DNA of 64,000 bases from Hephaestia caeni (GTDB taxonomy: Bacteria > Pseudomonadota > Alphaproteobacteria > Sphingomonadales > Sphingomonadaceae). The stretch lies in the NCBI RefSeq assembly GCF_003550065.1, contig NZ_QXDC01000002.1, positions 1,050,260 to 1,114,259 on the forward strand. The letters are read 5' to 3'. The translations under genes were made by a program, and so were the position numbers. The notes under the pieces were generated by a model that searched no databases, was not told where the DNA came from, and saw only the letters and a program-made list of their open reading frames with translations. Below, piece after piece: positions 1-8,887 of the stretch; positions within the stretch are counted from its first letter, which is position 1; the number at the start of each line of letters is the position of its first letter.

Positions 1-95
1 CACCATCTTGACCCAGCAATGACATCCGAAACATAAGCTACAGGCGGGTCACTTCTCGGTGAAAATCCCGGGTCACTTCTCAGCGGTAATCAACA
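1..95 (-). mobile_element. End of an IS21-like insertion sequence (partial, continues off the left edge)
   Basis: Two copies of the 12-mer GGGTCACTTCTC lie at 46-57 and 70-81, and read on the minus strand the element begins TGTTGATTACC at position 95. IS21-family ends are known to start with TGT and to carry several short repeated transposase sites just inside the terminus, so this pattern points to that family. No istA or istB coding sequence is inside the window; it would lie to the left. The element interrupts the reading frame that comes in from 523. The family call is inference from the terminal repeats alone. Confidence 0.6.
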
Positions 96-523
96 GTGGC
101 GATCGATTCGACCTCCTTGTGGCTCATCCCTTTGAGCATGGCGTGGGATTGCTGCCTGAGCGTCAGGATCAAGGTGGTTACCGCCGCGACGGCCAGCGTC
201 TCGCTCACCAGGCCCTGCCCGGCCATATATCCCAAGGCGAAGGTGATAATGCCGACCAACGTATTGGTGATGGACAGGCTGGCCGTGCGGGCTTGTTCGC
301 TGCGATATCCAAGAACCAGGCTGGCAGTGACCGCCAGCCCGATTACCGCCGCAAGGCTTTCGGGCATATGGCTGGCAAGGCCGCCGGCAAGACCGAGCAG
401 GCCAAAGGTGCGCAAACCGCTGACCCGGCTGCCATCCGCTGCCTCGCGCTGCCGCCAGCCTCGCTCGATACCGATCAGCACGCCTACCGCGAGCGCCGCA
501 GCAAGCGAACGAAGCAGTTCCAT
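80..523 (-). pseudogene. MgtC/SapB-family (DUF4010-like) membrane protein, 3' truncated by IS
   Basis: The frame encodes about 147 residues with several hydrophobic segments and the LIGIERGW motif typical of the MgtC/SapB N-terminal domain, followed by GLRTFGLLGLAGG. Relatives with a DUF4010 C-terminal part are, from memory, roughly 400 residues, so only about the first third is present. Host sequence stops at about position 96 and the last few codons and the stop at 80-82 come from the IS end. I chose the ATG at 523; a TTG at 556 is also in frame, and neither has a clear ribosome binding site. The intact protein would sit in the inner membrane; its substrate is unknown. The truncated product is unlikely to be functional. 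Confidence 0.7.
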
Positions 524-685
524 ATCAAGCGATATCAAATGATCACTCCACGGCAAGGTAATCGATCGGGAACGGTAGTATGAACGCGGCAGATAGGCTC
601 CTCCTTATGCGCGACGTGGATTGAATGGATTTGATTACGCGCGCCAAATCGATCCGCCCCCAGGCCAGCTACAGATATCCCTATA

Positions 686-2302
686 TTAGCGGCGATCCTT
701 CAAGTTGATTGTTCGACCCTTGCCGACGAGACTCAAGAAAATCGGTCGATGACTCACCACCACGACTCCGGTCCCTGTCTCGCGAAGCCACGCGTCGAGG
801 TGGCCCGCAAGCCGCGCCTCCGTCGCCATGTCCAACCCCTCGCTCGGCTCGTCGAGCAGCAGCCACGGCCTGCCGGCAAGCAAGGCGCGGGCGATCGACA
901 ACCGCTTGCGCTGGCCGCCCGACAACCGCGCTCCGCCGTCGCCGACCCATTGGTCAAGCCCATGCGGCATCGCGCGAATATCGACAGCGAGGCAGGCGAC
1001 TTCCAGCGCCGCCCAAAGCCGTTCGTCGCTGAGGCCGGGGCGCGCCACACGCAAATTGTCGCGGATGGTTCCCGACAGGAGCTGGGCATCCTGGGGCGAG
1101 AGCGCGAATGCCGCTCGCACGTCCTCGGACGGCAGGGAAGCAAGAAGCTGGTCATCAAGAGCAATGCCGCAATGCTCGCCAGCGGGCCGAATACCAGCGA
1201 GCGTTTCCAGAAGGCTGGTCTTGCCGCTGCCGGATTTGCCTGAAATCCCCAAGCGCTCGCCCGCCATGATCCGGATATTCATGCCGTCCCGGTCAAAGGC
1301 AATGGTCCGCGCGGGCGCCATGGATGCCGTCGCCTTTCGGACAGGCGCAGACGGTTGACCCGCCATGCCCTCCAATCGCGAGAGGGCGGCCGCGACCAGC
1401 GCGCCGCGCGACACCCCGCGCACATAGCCGGAAAGCGCTTCGATCGCGCCCGCCGCCGCCAGCACGGCAAGGACCGTCACCGGCAGGGAGGCATGGGAGA
1501 AGATCAGCATCGCGCCCATGGCGATGCCCCCACCCAACACGAGGCCCGCATCGATGATCGCTTCGCCGCGCGCGAACCGAGGTCGCGCGCTGTCCAACTC
1601 GGCCGTCTCGACCGCGAGGCTTCGCCCGATCGCCGGAGCGAGATCGTAGGCAAGGATTTCGGGCGAAGCGGCGGCATAGTCCACCATGCTCGCCTTGAGC
1701 CGCGCCAGCGCCTCCGCCATATCGGTCGCGGCGCTCGCCAGCAGGCGGGGGGTCGCCAGATGCGCCCAGAGGACAAGACCGGCAAGCAACGCCAGCAAGG
1801 CAAGGCTCGTCCAGGGGCTGGCCAGCCACGCAAGGGCAAGGCCGATGGCAGCGCCGGCGAACGCGGCGGGCAATGCCGGCTTACGGACCAGATTGTCCTC
1901 CAGCGCGCCGATGTCCTGCACGAGCCGCGTCACGGCATCGCCCGCCGATACGGCCCGCACGTCGCGCACCGACAGGATGCGGTCGAACAGGCGCGCGCGA
2001 ACCGCGGCGAGCGCCATCAAGGCCGCGCGGTGGCCATAGAGCCGTTCGCCGTAACGCGCCGTCGTCCTTACGATCGCGAGCAGCCTGATCATCGCGCTCG
2101 GCACCAGGTAGTTGAAACCCTGCGCGGCCAACACGCCGCCCAGCCCGGCCAGTGCCGCGCCGGTGATGAACCATCCAGACAGGCCCAGCAGCAGGACCGC
2201 GGCGATTGTCGCAGCGGAGGCAAGCAAGCCCGCGATTCGGAAGGCGCGGCGTTCGGGGCCGATAGCTTCAGCGAGCAGCAGGTCCATATCCGCGCGGCTC
2301 AT
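686..2302 (-). CDS. cydC: Thiol reductant ABC exporter subunit CydC
   Basis: A 538-residue half-transporter: six-helix membrane domain in roughly the first 310 residues and an ABC ATPase domain after it. Visible motifs are Walker A GKSGSGKT, signature LSGGQRKR, Walker B LLLDEPSEG and the H-loop VVSHRP. CydC pairs with CydD to export glutathione and cysteine to the periplasm, which is needed to assemble cytochrome bd. It overlaps the end of cydD by four bases (ATGA) and lies divergently from cydAB, whose product needs it. Length and N-terminus match the CydC family, and the cyd context separates it from other ABC exporters. Confidence 0.93.
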   Translation of the reverse strand: MSRADMDLLLAEAIGPERRAFRIAGLLASAATIAAVLLLGLSGWFITGAALAGLGGVLAAQGFNYLVPSAMIRLLAIVRTTARYGERLYGHRAALMALAAVRARLFDRILSVRDVRAVSAGDAVTRLVQDIGALEDNLVRKPALPAAFAGAAIGLALAWLASPWTSLALLALLAGLVLWAHLATPRLLASAATDMAEALARLKASMVDYAAASPEILAYDLAPAIGRSLAVETAELDSARPRFARGEAIIDAGLVLGGGIAMGAMLIFSHASLPVTVLAVLAAAGAIEALSGYVRGVSRGALVAAALSRLEGMAGQPSAPVRKATASMAPARTIAFDRDGMNIRIMAGERLGISGKSGSGKTSLLETLAGIRPAGEHCGIALDDQLLASLPSEDVRAAFALSPQDAQLLSGTIRDNLRVARPGLSDERLWAALEVACLAVDIRAMPHGLDQWVGDGGARLSGGQRKRLSIARALLAGRPWLLLDEPSEGLDMATEARLAGHLDAWLRETGTGVVVVSHRPIFLSLVGKGRTINLKDRR

Positions 2303-3882
2303 GAAAGCACCATTTCTTTGGTGGCGATCGCGGCCAGCTCGGCGCTGTGCGTCACTATCAGGACCGTGCGGCCCTTTGCGGCGGACGCCAGTATCCCGGC
2401 GATGTCGGCCGCCGATCCCGCGTCGAGATCCGCGGTCGGTTCGTCGAGCAGCCAGAGCGGCGCGTCCTTGAGCAACACGCGCGCGATGCCGACGCGCCGG
2501 CGTTCCCCACCGGACAGGCCCGACCCGCGATGATCGAGCGGCAAGGCCAATCCCTGTCCGCGCGCTTCGATCATCGGCCCAAGGCCTGCCAGATGGGCCA
2601 CGGCTTCGACTGCCGCATCGTCGGCATCGGGACGCGCAAGACGGATATTGTCGGCCAGCGTGCCCGGGACGAACGCAACCGTCTGGCCCGCCCAGCCGAC
2701 ATGGCCGGGAAGCGCAACCTCGGCCGCATCCCGGCCGTCAACCAGAATCCGTCCCCCACCAATGGGGGCCAGCCCCAGCAGCGCATGGAGCAGGCTCGAT
2801 TTGCCGACCCCGGTGCTTCCGCGCAGGGCAAGGCTGGTGCCCGCCGGGATATCCAGCGTGAAGGGACCGATGGCCGTCTCGCCATAGTCGATCACCACGC
2901 CGTCAAAGCGCAGCGCTGGCGGCCCTTCGATCGCGGGTTTCGGCGCGGGCGGAGAAGCGGGCGCGAGCGCTTCAAGGCGTTCCACCGCAGCCTCCCCGAC
3001 CTGCTTGTCGTGATAGGCGGCGGCAAGGCGGCGCATGGGAAGATAGAATTCCGGCGCGAGGACAAGAACAAACAGGGCTTGGCCCAGGGTCAGCTTTTCG
3101 GGAGCCGGAAAGGGCAGGATGCCGAGCAGGTTGAAGCCGCAATAGAGCGCGACCAGCGCCACCGACAGCGCCGCGAAGAACTCGATGATCGCGCTCGACA
3201 CGAAGGCGACCTTGAGCACATCGATCGTGCGCGCGGCGACCTCGCGGGTAGCGTCGGCAAGGTGGCGGCCGATACGGTCCTGCGCGGCGAAGGCGACGAT
3301 CACCGGGAGCGCGCGCACCCGGTCGACGAACAGGCCCGACAGGCGACTCAGCGCATCGAGCTGGCGCGCGGCGGCCCGCGCGGCCGCCGTTCCTGCGAGC
3401 GCCATGCCCATGGCAAAGGGAATCAGCGTCGCGAGCATGATCACGCCGGCGACCCAGCTCCCAAATACGGCAGCAATCGCGATTATGAGCGGGGACAGGA
3501 CCGCGGCGCGGCGCAGCGGCAGGAAGCGGGCATGGAAGCCGCCCAGGTCCTCGATCCGGTCGACGGCATCGGCGACCGCCTCGCCCAGCATCCGGCGATC
3601 CCCCGGCGCGGCGACGAGAATGCCTGGATACACCCGCTGGCGCCAGTTCGTCTTGACGCGCATAGCAGCCGCTTCGCCGGCGTTGGTCGCACCGATCTGC
3701 ATCCCGGCGCGAAGCAGGGCGGCGGCTATCAGTCCGCCCGCGGCAAGCGCAAGATGGCCCTGCCCCGCCCCTTGCTCCATTGATGCCACGGCTCCGGCCA
3801 GCGCCGCCGCCATGAGGATCGCCGCGCCGCTGTCGCCGATCCAGAAAAGGGCCGCAGCCTGTCTATCTAACGGGTTGCTCAT
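2299..3882 (-). CDS. cydD: Thiol reductant ABC exporter subunit CydD
   Basis: A 527-residue ABC half-transporter with an N-terminal membrane domain and a C-terminal ATPase domain: Walker A GSTGVGKSS, signature LSGGERRRVG, Walker B LWLLDEPTADLD, H-loop VTHS. It forms the heterodimer with CydC in the inner membrane. It is the first gene of the cydDC operon and is transcribed away from cydA across a 90-bp gap. The ATG at 3882 has no convincing Shine-Dalgarno sequence; an inverted repeat begins one base upstream. Usual CydD length is slightly over 530 residues, in agreement. Confidence 0.93.
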   Translation of the reverse strand: MSNPLDRQAAALFWIGDSGAAILMAAALAGAVASMEQGAGQGHLALAAGGLIAAALLRAGMQIGATNAGEAAAMRVKTNWRQRVYPGILVAAPGDRRMLGEAVADAVDRIEDLGGFHARFLPLRRAAVLSPLIIAIAAVFGSWVAGVIMLATLIPFAMGMALAGTAAARAAARQLDALSRLSGLFVDRVRALPVIVAFAAQDRIGRHLADATREVAARTIDVLKVAFVSSAIIEFFAALSVALVALYCGFNLLGILPFPAPEKLTLGQALFVLVLAPEFYLPMRRLAAAYHDKQVGEAAVERLEALAPASPPAPKPAIEGPPALRFDGVVIDYGETAIGPFTLDIPAGTSLALRGSTGVGKSSLLHALLGLAPIGGGRILVDGRDAAEVALPGHVGWAGQTVAFVPGTLADNIRLARPDADDAAVEAVAHLAGLGPMIEARGQGLALPLDHRGSGLSGGERRRVGIARVLLKDAPLWLLDEPTADLDAGSAADIAGILASAAKGRTVLIVTHSAELAAIATKEMVLS

Positions 3883-3883
3883 A

Positions 3884-3899
3884 TACTCAATTACGAGTA
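3884..3899. promoter_or_regulatory. Inverted repeat between cydD and cydA
   Basis: TACTC (3884-3888) and GAGTA (3895-3899) form perfect five-base arms around six bases in the only intergenic space shared by the divergent cydDC and cydAB operons. It could be an operator for both. It does not match the FNR/FixK consensus, and no regulator can be assigned. Confidence 0.35.
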
Positions 3900-3972
3900 A
3901 CGAATAATCATAATCTTTTCAACCGACTCAGGACACCCATGGAAGCCGGGCCGGAACGCAAGGAGTCTTGCC

Positions 3973-5559
3973 ATGGACATGGCTGTGATCGAGCTTTCAC
4001 GCCTCCAATTCGCCCTGACGGCTCTCTACCATTTCCTGTTCGTCCCCCTGACGCTCGGCCTCTCCTTCATCCTCGTCATCATGGAGAGCATCTATGTGAT
4101 GACGGGCCGTGAGATCTGGCGCACCGTCACGCGCTTCTGGGGCAAGCTGTTCGGTATCAACTTCGTGCTGGGCGTCGCTACCGGCATTACCATGGAATTC
4201 CAGTTCGGCACCAACTGGTCCTACTATTCGCATTATGTCGGCGACATCTTCGGCGCGCCGCTCGCCATCGAAGGGCTGATGGCCTTCTTCCTCGAAGCGA
4301 CGTTCGTGGGCCTCATGTTCTTCGGATGGGACAAGCTGTCCAGGGTCGGGCATCTGCTCACCACCTTCATGGTGGCTCTCGGCTCGAACCTATCGGCGCT
4401 GTGGATCCTCGTCGCCAATGGCTGGATGCAGAATCCGGTGGGATCGCGCTTCAATCCCGAAACGATGCGGATGGAAGTCTCCGACTTCATGGCGGTGCTG
4501 TTCAATCCGGTCGCGCAGGCGAAGTTCGTCCATACGGTGAGCGCGGGCTATGTCTGCGCCTCCGTTTTCGTGCTGGGCGTCTCGGCCTGGTATCTGCTCA
4601 AGGGCAAGTGGGTCGCGGTCGCGCGGCGCAGCTTCACGGTCGCCGCCGCCTTCGGCCTTGCCTCGTCGCTGTCGGTCGTCGTGCTCGGCGACGAAAGCGG
4701 CTACGCGCTGACCGATAACCAGAAGATGAAGCTCGCCGCGCTCGAGGCCATGTGGCACACTGAGCCCGCGCCCGCGGGCATTGCCGTTGTCGGCTTTCCC
4801 AGCGTCGCCGACCGCGAGACCTATTTCGAGGTCAAGATCCCCTATGTGCTCGGTCTCATCTCCACGCGCAGCCTGACGGGCGAAGTCTCCGGCATCTTCG
4901 AACTGGTCGCCAGGGCGCAGGACCGCATCGAGAACGGCATCAAGGCCTATGATGCGGTGGAAAAGCTGAAGGTGGACCAGAAGGACATGGTCGCGCGCGA
5001 GGCATTCGAGGAAGCCAAGGCCGATCTTGGCTATGCCCTGCTGCTGAAACGCTTCGTCGCCGATCCGCGGCAAGCCACGCCCCAGGACATCGAAAAGGCC
5101 GCATGGTCGACCGTGCCCAATGTCCCGGTGATGTTCTGGGTGTTCCGGGTGATGGCCGGCCTCGGCTTCTTCTTCATCGCCTTCTTCGGCGCCGCCTTCT
5201 GGATGGCTTCGATCCGCAAGCTGAACTGCGACAGCCGCTTCTGCCGCACCTTCCTGCGCGCGGCGGTCTGGGTCATCCCGCTGCCGTGGATCGCCATCGA
5301 ATTTGGCTGGATCCTGGCCGAGATCGGCCGCCAGCCCTGGGCGATCGATGGCGTTCTGCCGACGTTCCTTGCCGCCTCGAGCCTGACCGTCGCGCAGCTC
5401 TGGACGACGATCATCGGGTTCACGGTGATCTATGGCGCGCTCGCCGTCATCGAAGTGCGGCTGATGCTGGCGGCAATCCGCAAGGGACCGGACCAGCATC
5501 GGCCTCCGGCGCCATCCCCCGAAACCCACAGCGGCTACGCGCCCATCCCTGCCGAATAA
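3973..5559 (+). CDS. cydA: Cytochrome bd ubiquinol oxidase subunit I (CydA)
   Basis: A 528-residue polytopic protein that binds hemes b558, b595 and d and oxidises ubiquinol while reducing O2 to water. The expected heme ligand histidines are visible as His20 in ALYHFLF and in KFVHTVSAGY, with the methionine ligand region in VMFWVFRVMAG and the conserved block GWMQNPVG. The quinol-binding loop region is compact, as in the short-loop (CIO-like) class. AAGGAG precedes the ATG at 3973; a second ATG at 3979 is possible. It is the first gene of cydA-cydB-cydX and a thioredoxin gene. Confidence 0.95.
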   Translation: MDMAVIELSRLQFALTALYHFLFVPLTLGLSFILVIMESIYVMTGREIWRTVTRFWGKLFGINFVLGVATGITMEFQFGTNWSYYSHYVGDIFGAPLAIEGLMAFFLEATFVGLMFFGWDKLSRVGHLLTTFMVALGSNLSALWILVANGWMQNPVGSRFNPETMRMEVSDFMAVLFNPVAQAKFVHTVSAGYVCASVFVLGVSAWYLLKGKWVAVARRSFTVAAAFGLASSLSVVVLGDESGYALTDNQKMKLAALEAMWHTEPAPAGIAVVGFPSVADRETYFEVKIPYVLGLISTRSLTGEVSGIFELVARAQDRIENGIKAYDAVEKLKVDQKDMVAREAFEEAKADLGYALLLKRFVADPRQATPQDIEKAAWSTVPNVPVMFWVFRVMAGLGFFFIAFFGAAFWMASIRKLNCDSRFCRTFLRAAVWVIPLPWIAIEFGWILAEIGRQPWAIDGVLPTFLAASSLTVAQLWTTIIGFTVIYGALAVIEVRLMLAAIRKGPDQHRPPAPSPETHSGYAPIPAE

Positions 5560-5571
5560 GGAGAACAGGTC

Positions 5572-6720
5572 ATGGCACCTCCCATCGACTATGAAACGCT
5601 CCGGCTGATCTGGTGGCTGCTGATGGGCGTCCTCCTGATCGGCTTCACTCTCACCGACGGCTTCGACCTCGGCACCGCCGCGCTGCTGCCCTTCGTCGCG
5701 AAGACCGACGCCGAACGGCGTCTCGTCATCAACTCGATCGGCGCGACCTGGGAAGGCAACCAGGTCTGGTTCATCCTCGGCGGCGGCGCGATCTTCGCGG
5801 CCTGGCCGTTCGTCTATGCGGTCAGCTTCTCGGGCTTCTATCTGGCCATGTTCCTCGTCCTCGCCGCGCTCATCCTGCGGCCCGTGGGCTTCAAATACCG
5901 CTCGAAGAAGCCCGATGCCACATGGCGCTCGCGCTGGGATTGGGCGCTGTTCGTCGGCGGGTTCGTGCCTGCGCTGGTGTTCGGCGTCGCGGTCGGCAAT
6001 GTCCTGACCGGCATCCCCTTCCGGCTCGATAGCGATCTGCGCTCCTTCTACGAGGGCAGCCTGCTCGGCCTGTTCCATCCGTTCTCGCTGGTCGCCGGGC
6101 TGCTCTCGGTCGCCATGATCGTGCTGCACGGCGCGAGCTGGCTTGCGATCAAGATCGAACGCGGCGTCGTGCATGACCGCGCGCGCGCCTTCGGCAAGGT
6201 CGCGGCGGTCGCGTCGATCCTGCTGTTCGCGCTGGGCGGGGTCATGGTCGCGAAAATGGGCATGGGCTTCCGCCTGACCCATGCGGCCGATCCGCTCGGC
6301 CCGTCCAATCCGCTGCTGTCGGGAACGGTCGCGGCGCCGGGGGCCTGGCTCAACAATTATGGCGCCCATCCCTGGATGCTGATCGCCCCGATCCTCGGCT
6401 TCGCGGGGCCGCTGCTGGCGTGGATCGGCATCCGCAAGGGCCGCGAGGTTCTGGCCTTTGGCGGCTCATCGATCGGCGCGATCGGCATCATCGCGACCGT
6501 GGGCCTCTCGATGTTCCCGTTCATCCTGCCCAGTTCGATCGACCCGGCCTCGAGCCTGACGGTCTGGAACGCCTCGTCCAGCCATGTGACTTTGTTCATC
6601 ATGCTGGCCGTGACGGTGATCTTCCTGCCGATCATCCTGCTCTACACCGCCTGGGTCTACAAGGTCCTGTTCGGCCGCATCACGCTGCGCGATGTCGACA
6701 CCAACCCCGACTATTACTGA
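5572..6720 (+). CDS. cydB: Cytochrome bd ubiquinol oxidase subunit II (CydB)
   Basis: A 382-residue membrane protein with about eight to nine hydrophobic helices and the family blocks TDGFDLG and TWEGNQVWFILGGGAIFAAW. It pairs with CydA in the inner membrane and is needed for a stable terminal oxidase. It begins 12 bases after cydA, with AAGGAG upstream of the ATG, and is followed by cydX. Length matches the family. Confidence 0.95.
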   Translation: MAPPIDYETLRLIWWLLMGVLLIGFTLTDGFDLGTAALLPFVAKTDAERRLVINSIGATWEGNQVWFILGGGAIFAAWPFVYAVSFSGFYLAMFLVLAALILRPVGFKYRSKKPDATWRSRWDWALFVGGFVPALVFGVAVGNVLTGIPFRLDSDLRSFYEGSLLGLFHPFSLVAGLLSVAMIVLHGASWLAIKIERGVVHDRARAFGKVAAVASILLFALGGVMVAKMGMGFRLTHAADPLGPSNPLLSGTVAAPGAWLNNYGAHPWMLIAPILGFAGPLLAWIGIRKGREVLAFGGSSIGAIGIIATVGLSMFPFILPSSIDPASSLTVWNASSSHVTLFIMLAVTVIFLPIILLYTAWVYKVLFGRITLRDVDTNPDYY

Positions 6721-6734
6721 AAGGACGACTTTCC

Positions 6735-6845
6735 ATGTGGTATTTCAGTTGGATTCTGGGCGTGGGCCTCGCCGTCGGGTTCGGTATCCTCAACGGCATG
6801 TGGCATGAATTCCACGCCGATCCCGATGAGGACATTGCGGCCTGA
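6735..6845 (+). CDS. cydX: Cytochrome bd small subunit CydX (YbgT family)
   Basis: A 36-residue single-helix protein starting MWYFSWILGVG, with the tryptophan-rich N-terminus and acidic C-terminus typical of CydX. The ATG is at 6735, 14 bases after the cydB stop, with AAGGA upstream. CydX stabilises the hemes of the bd oxidase; its presence completes the oxidase operon. It is easily missed because of its size. Confidence 0.9.
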   Translation: MWYFSWILGVGLAVGFGILNGMWHEFHADPDEDIAA

Positions 6846-6857
6846 CCGCGACGGATC

Positions 6858-7646
6858 ATGATTGCCATCGGCCCTCTCGCGCTCGCGTTGGAACGGCTGT
6901 TCGCGATTCTCGGGATCATCGCCTTCCTGGCGGCGGCGAACTGGATAGGCCGCCGTCGCGGCGTGGATTGCGATACGGCCGCGTGGCGGGCATTGCTCGC
7001 TGGCCTCGTTGCAGCTCGCGCGGGTTTTGTGGCGCAGAACTGGCATGCCTTCGCCATCGAACCCGCAACCATCCTCTATGTCTGGCAAGGAGGTTTCTCG
7101 CCGCTCCCCGGTCTGGTGACTGCCGCAATCGTGCTGGGCGTGTCACTACGGCGATCTCGCGCCCTAGCACCTTTGACACTCGTCTTCGCGGGCTGCGTCG
7201 CGGTCACATCCGGCGCCACGGCAGCGGCCCTTGCCTCGGCGCAGCGACCTCTACCGCAAGGAATCGTTCTCCAGTCGCTGGACAGCGGAACGAGCCTGCT
7301 CGACGATCGCCGGGGCAAGCCGTTCGTCGTCAATCTCTGGGCAACCTGGTGCCCGCCGTGCCAGCGTGAAATGCCGATGATGGTCGTAGAAGCGGCACAC
7401 TCGGCCGTGCCGATCCTGCTTGTCAATCAGGGCGAGGATGCAGACAACGTACGTGCGTGGCTGGACAGCAAGCGCCTTGAAGCGGCGCACGTCCATCTCG
7501 ACCGCGACCTGCGCATAGCTGCCGCGACCGGCTCGGCCGGGCTTCCCGCGACGCTGTTCGTCGACAGCAAAGGCGTGATCCGTGCGCTCCATGTCGGTGA
7601 AATCTCGCGGGCCGCCCTGCTCGCGGGACTACGCGATCTGAAGTAG
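6858..7646 (+). CDS. Membrane-anchored TlpA-like thioredoxin with an Lgt-like N-terminal region
   Basis: The 262-residue protein has two parts. Residues 1-125 hold about four hydrophobic stretches; the block around ILYVWQGGFSPLPGL resembles part of prolipoprotein diacylglyceryl transferase, but the region is too short to be a full Lgt. Residues from about 135 are a TlpA/ResA-type thioredoxin domain with WATWCPPC (redox cysteines 155 and 158) and the cis-proline loop GLPATLFVD. The thioredoxin part should face the periplasm. It lies 12 bases after cydX, so it may supply reductant for heme or cytochrome assembly linked to the bd oxidase; that role is inference. Confidence 0.75.
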   Translation: MIAIGPLALALERLFAILGIIAFLAAANWIGRRRGVDCDTAAWRALLAGLVAARAGFVAQNWHAFAIEPATILYVWQGGFSPLPGLVTAAIVLGVSLRRSRALAPLTLVFAGCVAVTSGATAAALASAQRPLPQGIVLQSLDSGTSLLDDRRGKPFVVNLWATWCPPCQREMPMMVVEAAHSAVPILLVNQGEDADNVRAWLDSKRLEAAHVHLDRDLRIAAATGSAGLPATLFVDSKGVIRALHVGEISRAALLAGLRDLK

Positions 7647-7668
7647 AGTTTCGATCAAGGAGAAGACC

Positions 7669-8148
7669 ATGACCAGACAAGTGAATATTGGAATCGGCGA
7701 GGAAGATCGGGTTGCGATTTGCGAAGGCCTGAGCCGCCTCCTGGCGGACACCTACACTCTCTATCTGACCTCGCACAACTTTCACTGGAACGTGACCGGG
7801 CCGATGTTCAACAGCCTCCATGCCATGTTCATGACGCAATATACCGAGTTGTGGAACGCGATCGACCCGATCGCCGAACGCATCCGCTCGCTCGGACAGC
7901 CCGCACCCGGTTCCTACGCGCAGTTCGCCAAACTCAGTTCCCTGCCCGACGCGCCGGAAGTGCCGCCGAAGGCGCTCGACATGGTCGACATCCTCGCCAA
8001 GGGGCATGAAGCGGCCGCCCGCACGGCGCGCACGCTGTTCCCTCTGGTCGAGAAGGCGAGCGACGAGCCGACCGCGGACCTGCTCACCCAACGGATCGGC
8101 GTGCATGAGCAGGCCGCATGGATGCTGCGCGCCCTGCTCGAAGAGTAA
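7669..8148 (+). CDS. dps: DNA protection during starvation protein Dps
   Basis: A 159-residue ferritin-like protein carrying the Dps ferroxidase signature: HNFHWNVTGPMFNSLH followed by DPIAERIRSLG. Dps forms dodecamers that oxidise and store iron with peroxide and protect DNA. AAGGAG precedes the ATG at 7669, 22 bases after the thioredoxin gene, so it may be read through from the cyd operon. Length is typical (150-190 residues). Confidence 0.93.
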   Translation: MTRQVNIGIGEEDRVAICEGLSRLLADTYTLYLTSHNFHWNVTGPMFNSLHAMFMTQYTELWNAIDPIAERIRSLGQPAPGSYAQFAKLSSLPDAPEVPPKALDMVDILAKGHEAAARTARTLFPLVEKASDEPTADLLTQRIGVHEQAAWMLRALLEE

Positions 8149-8164
8149 GACACGCTCAACGACT

Positions 8165-8199
8165 GGCCCCGGCCGCGCAATCTCTGCGAGGCCGGGGCC
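8165..8199 (+). terminator. Strong hairpin between dps and the ferritin-like gene
   Basis: Perfect ten-base arms GGCCCCGGCC (8165-8174) and GGCCGGGGCC (8190-8199) enclose a 15-base loop, starting 16 bases after the dps stop. There is no run of T after it, so it may be an attenuator or an mRNA-stabilising structure instead of a full intrinsic terminator. Confidence 0.5.
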
Positions 8200-8233
8200 G
8201 TTAGCGAACTGCCGCCATTGAAAGGACGAGACC

Positions 8234-8650
8234 TTGGCTACGTCAAAGCTGGCAAACATCCTCCTCGATGCGCTCGAAGACGAGCGGAAGGCGGAGGCGA
8301 CCTATGCCGCCGTGATCGAAAAGTTCGGCCCTGTCCGGCCCTTTTCCAACATCATAGAGGCCGAACAGCGCCATGCCGCCGCACTTGAGCGCCAGCTTGC
8401 CCGGCTGGGCATCGACGTACCGCCCGATCCATGGACGGGGAAAGTGGCGGCACCAGCTTCTCTCGCGCAGGCTTGCGAAAGCGCGGTCCAGGGCGAGATC
8501 GAGAATATCGCGCTTTACGACCGGCTGATCCCGATGGTCGACGACCCCGCGGCGCGCCAGGTGATGGAAAACCTGCAGGCCGCCTCGCGCGAGCGCCACC
8601 TTCCAGCTTTCAGGCAATGCCTGGAGCGGGAACGCGATCGCCGTTCGTGA
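8234..8650 (+). CDS. Ferritin-like domain protein (DUF2202/rubrerythrin-like)
   Basis: A 138-residue, probably four-helix protein. Possible metal-ligand motifs appear in the order ALEDERKAEATY, EAEQRH, EIENIALYDRL and SRERH, as expected for a ferritin-like di-iron fold. The start is a TTG at 8234 preceded by AAAGGACGAG; no in-frame ATG precedes it. Standing after dps, it probably takes part in iron or oxidant handling. Specific activity is unknown. Confidence 0.7.
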   Translation: MATSKLANILLDALEDERKAEATYAAVIEKFGPVRPFSNIIEAEQRHAAALERQLARLGIDVPPDPWTGKVAAPASLAQACESAVQGEIENIALYDRLIPMVDDPAARQVMENLQAASRERHLPAFRQCLERERDRRS

Positions 8651-8752
8651 CGGCCTCCCTCAATCGCGATCACTCAGGCACAGGCTGCTTTTGGGATCCG
8701 TAATCGACGGTGGATGGCATCGACAGAGGGCGCGAGGCATGACCTGTCGGCG

Positions 8753-8887
8753 TCAGCGCCTTTGGCGTTCCTCGAACAGCTGCGCTTTCTCGTACATTTC
8801 CTTCGCCTCGGCGAGGCACACATCACGTCTGTTCAGATAGACATCGCTGTTTCGGACTGCCGGCTTGAGATCCGGTTTCGGAATCAT
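8753..8887 (-). CDS. Small protein translationally coupled to zapE
   Basis: A 44-residue frame starting MIPKPDLKPAVRNSDVYL and ending in a charged, helix-forming tail (EAKEMYEKAQLFEERQRR). Its ATG overlaps the zapE stop codon as ATGA, and AAAGG lies upstream, both signs of real translation. I do not recognise the family. The opposite strand here (8651-8752 and beyond) shows nothing else convincing. Confidence 0.45.
   Translation of the reverse strand: MIPKPDLKPAVRNSDVYLNRRDVCLAEAKEMYEKAQLFEERQRR

Noticed and set aside
4390..6369. Minus-strand frame of 659 codons opposite cydA/cydB
   Set aside because: Spans two well-supported genes; composition is that of an antisense frame.
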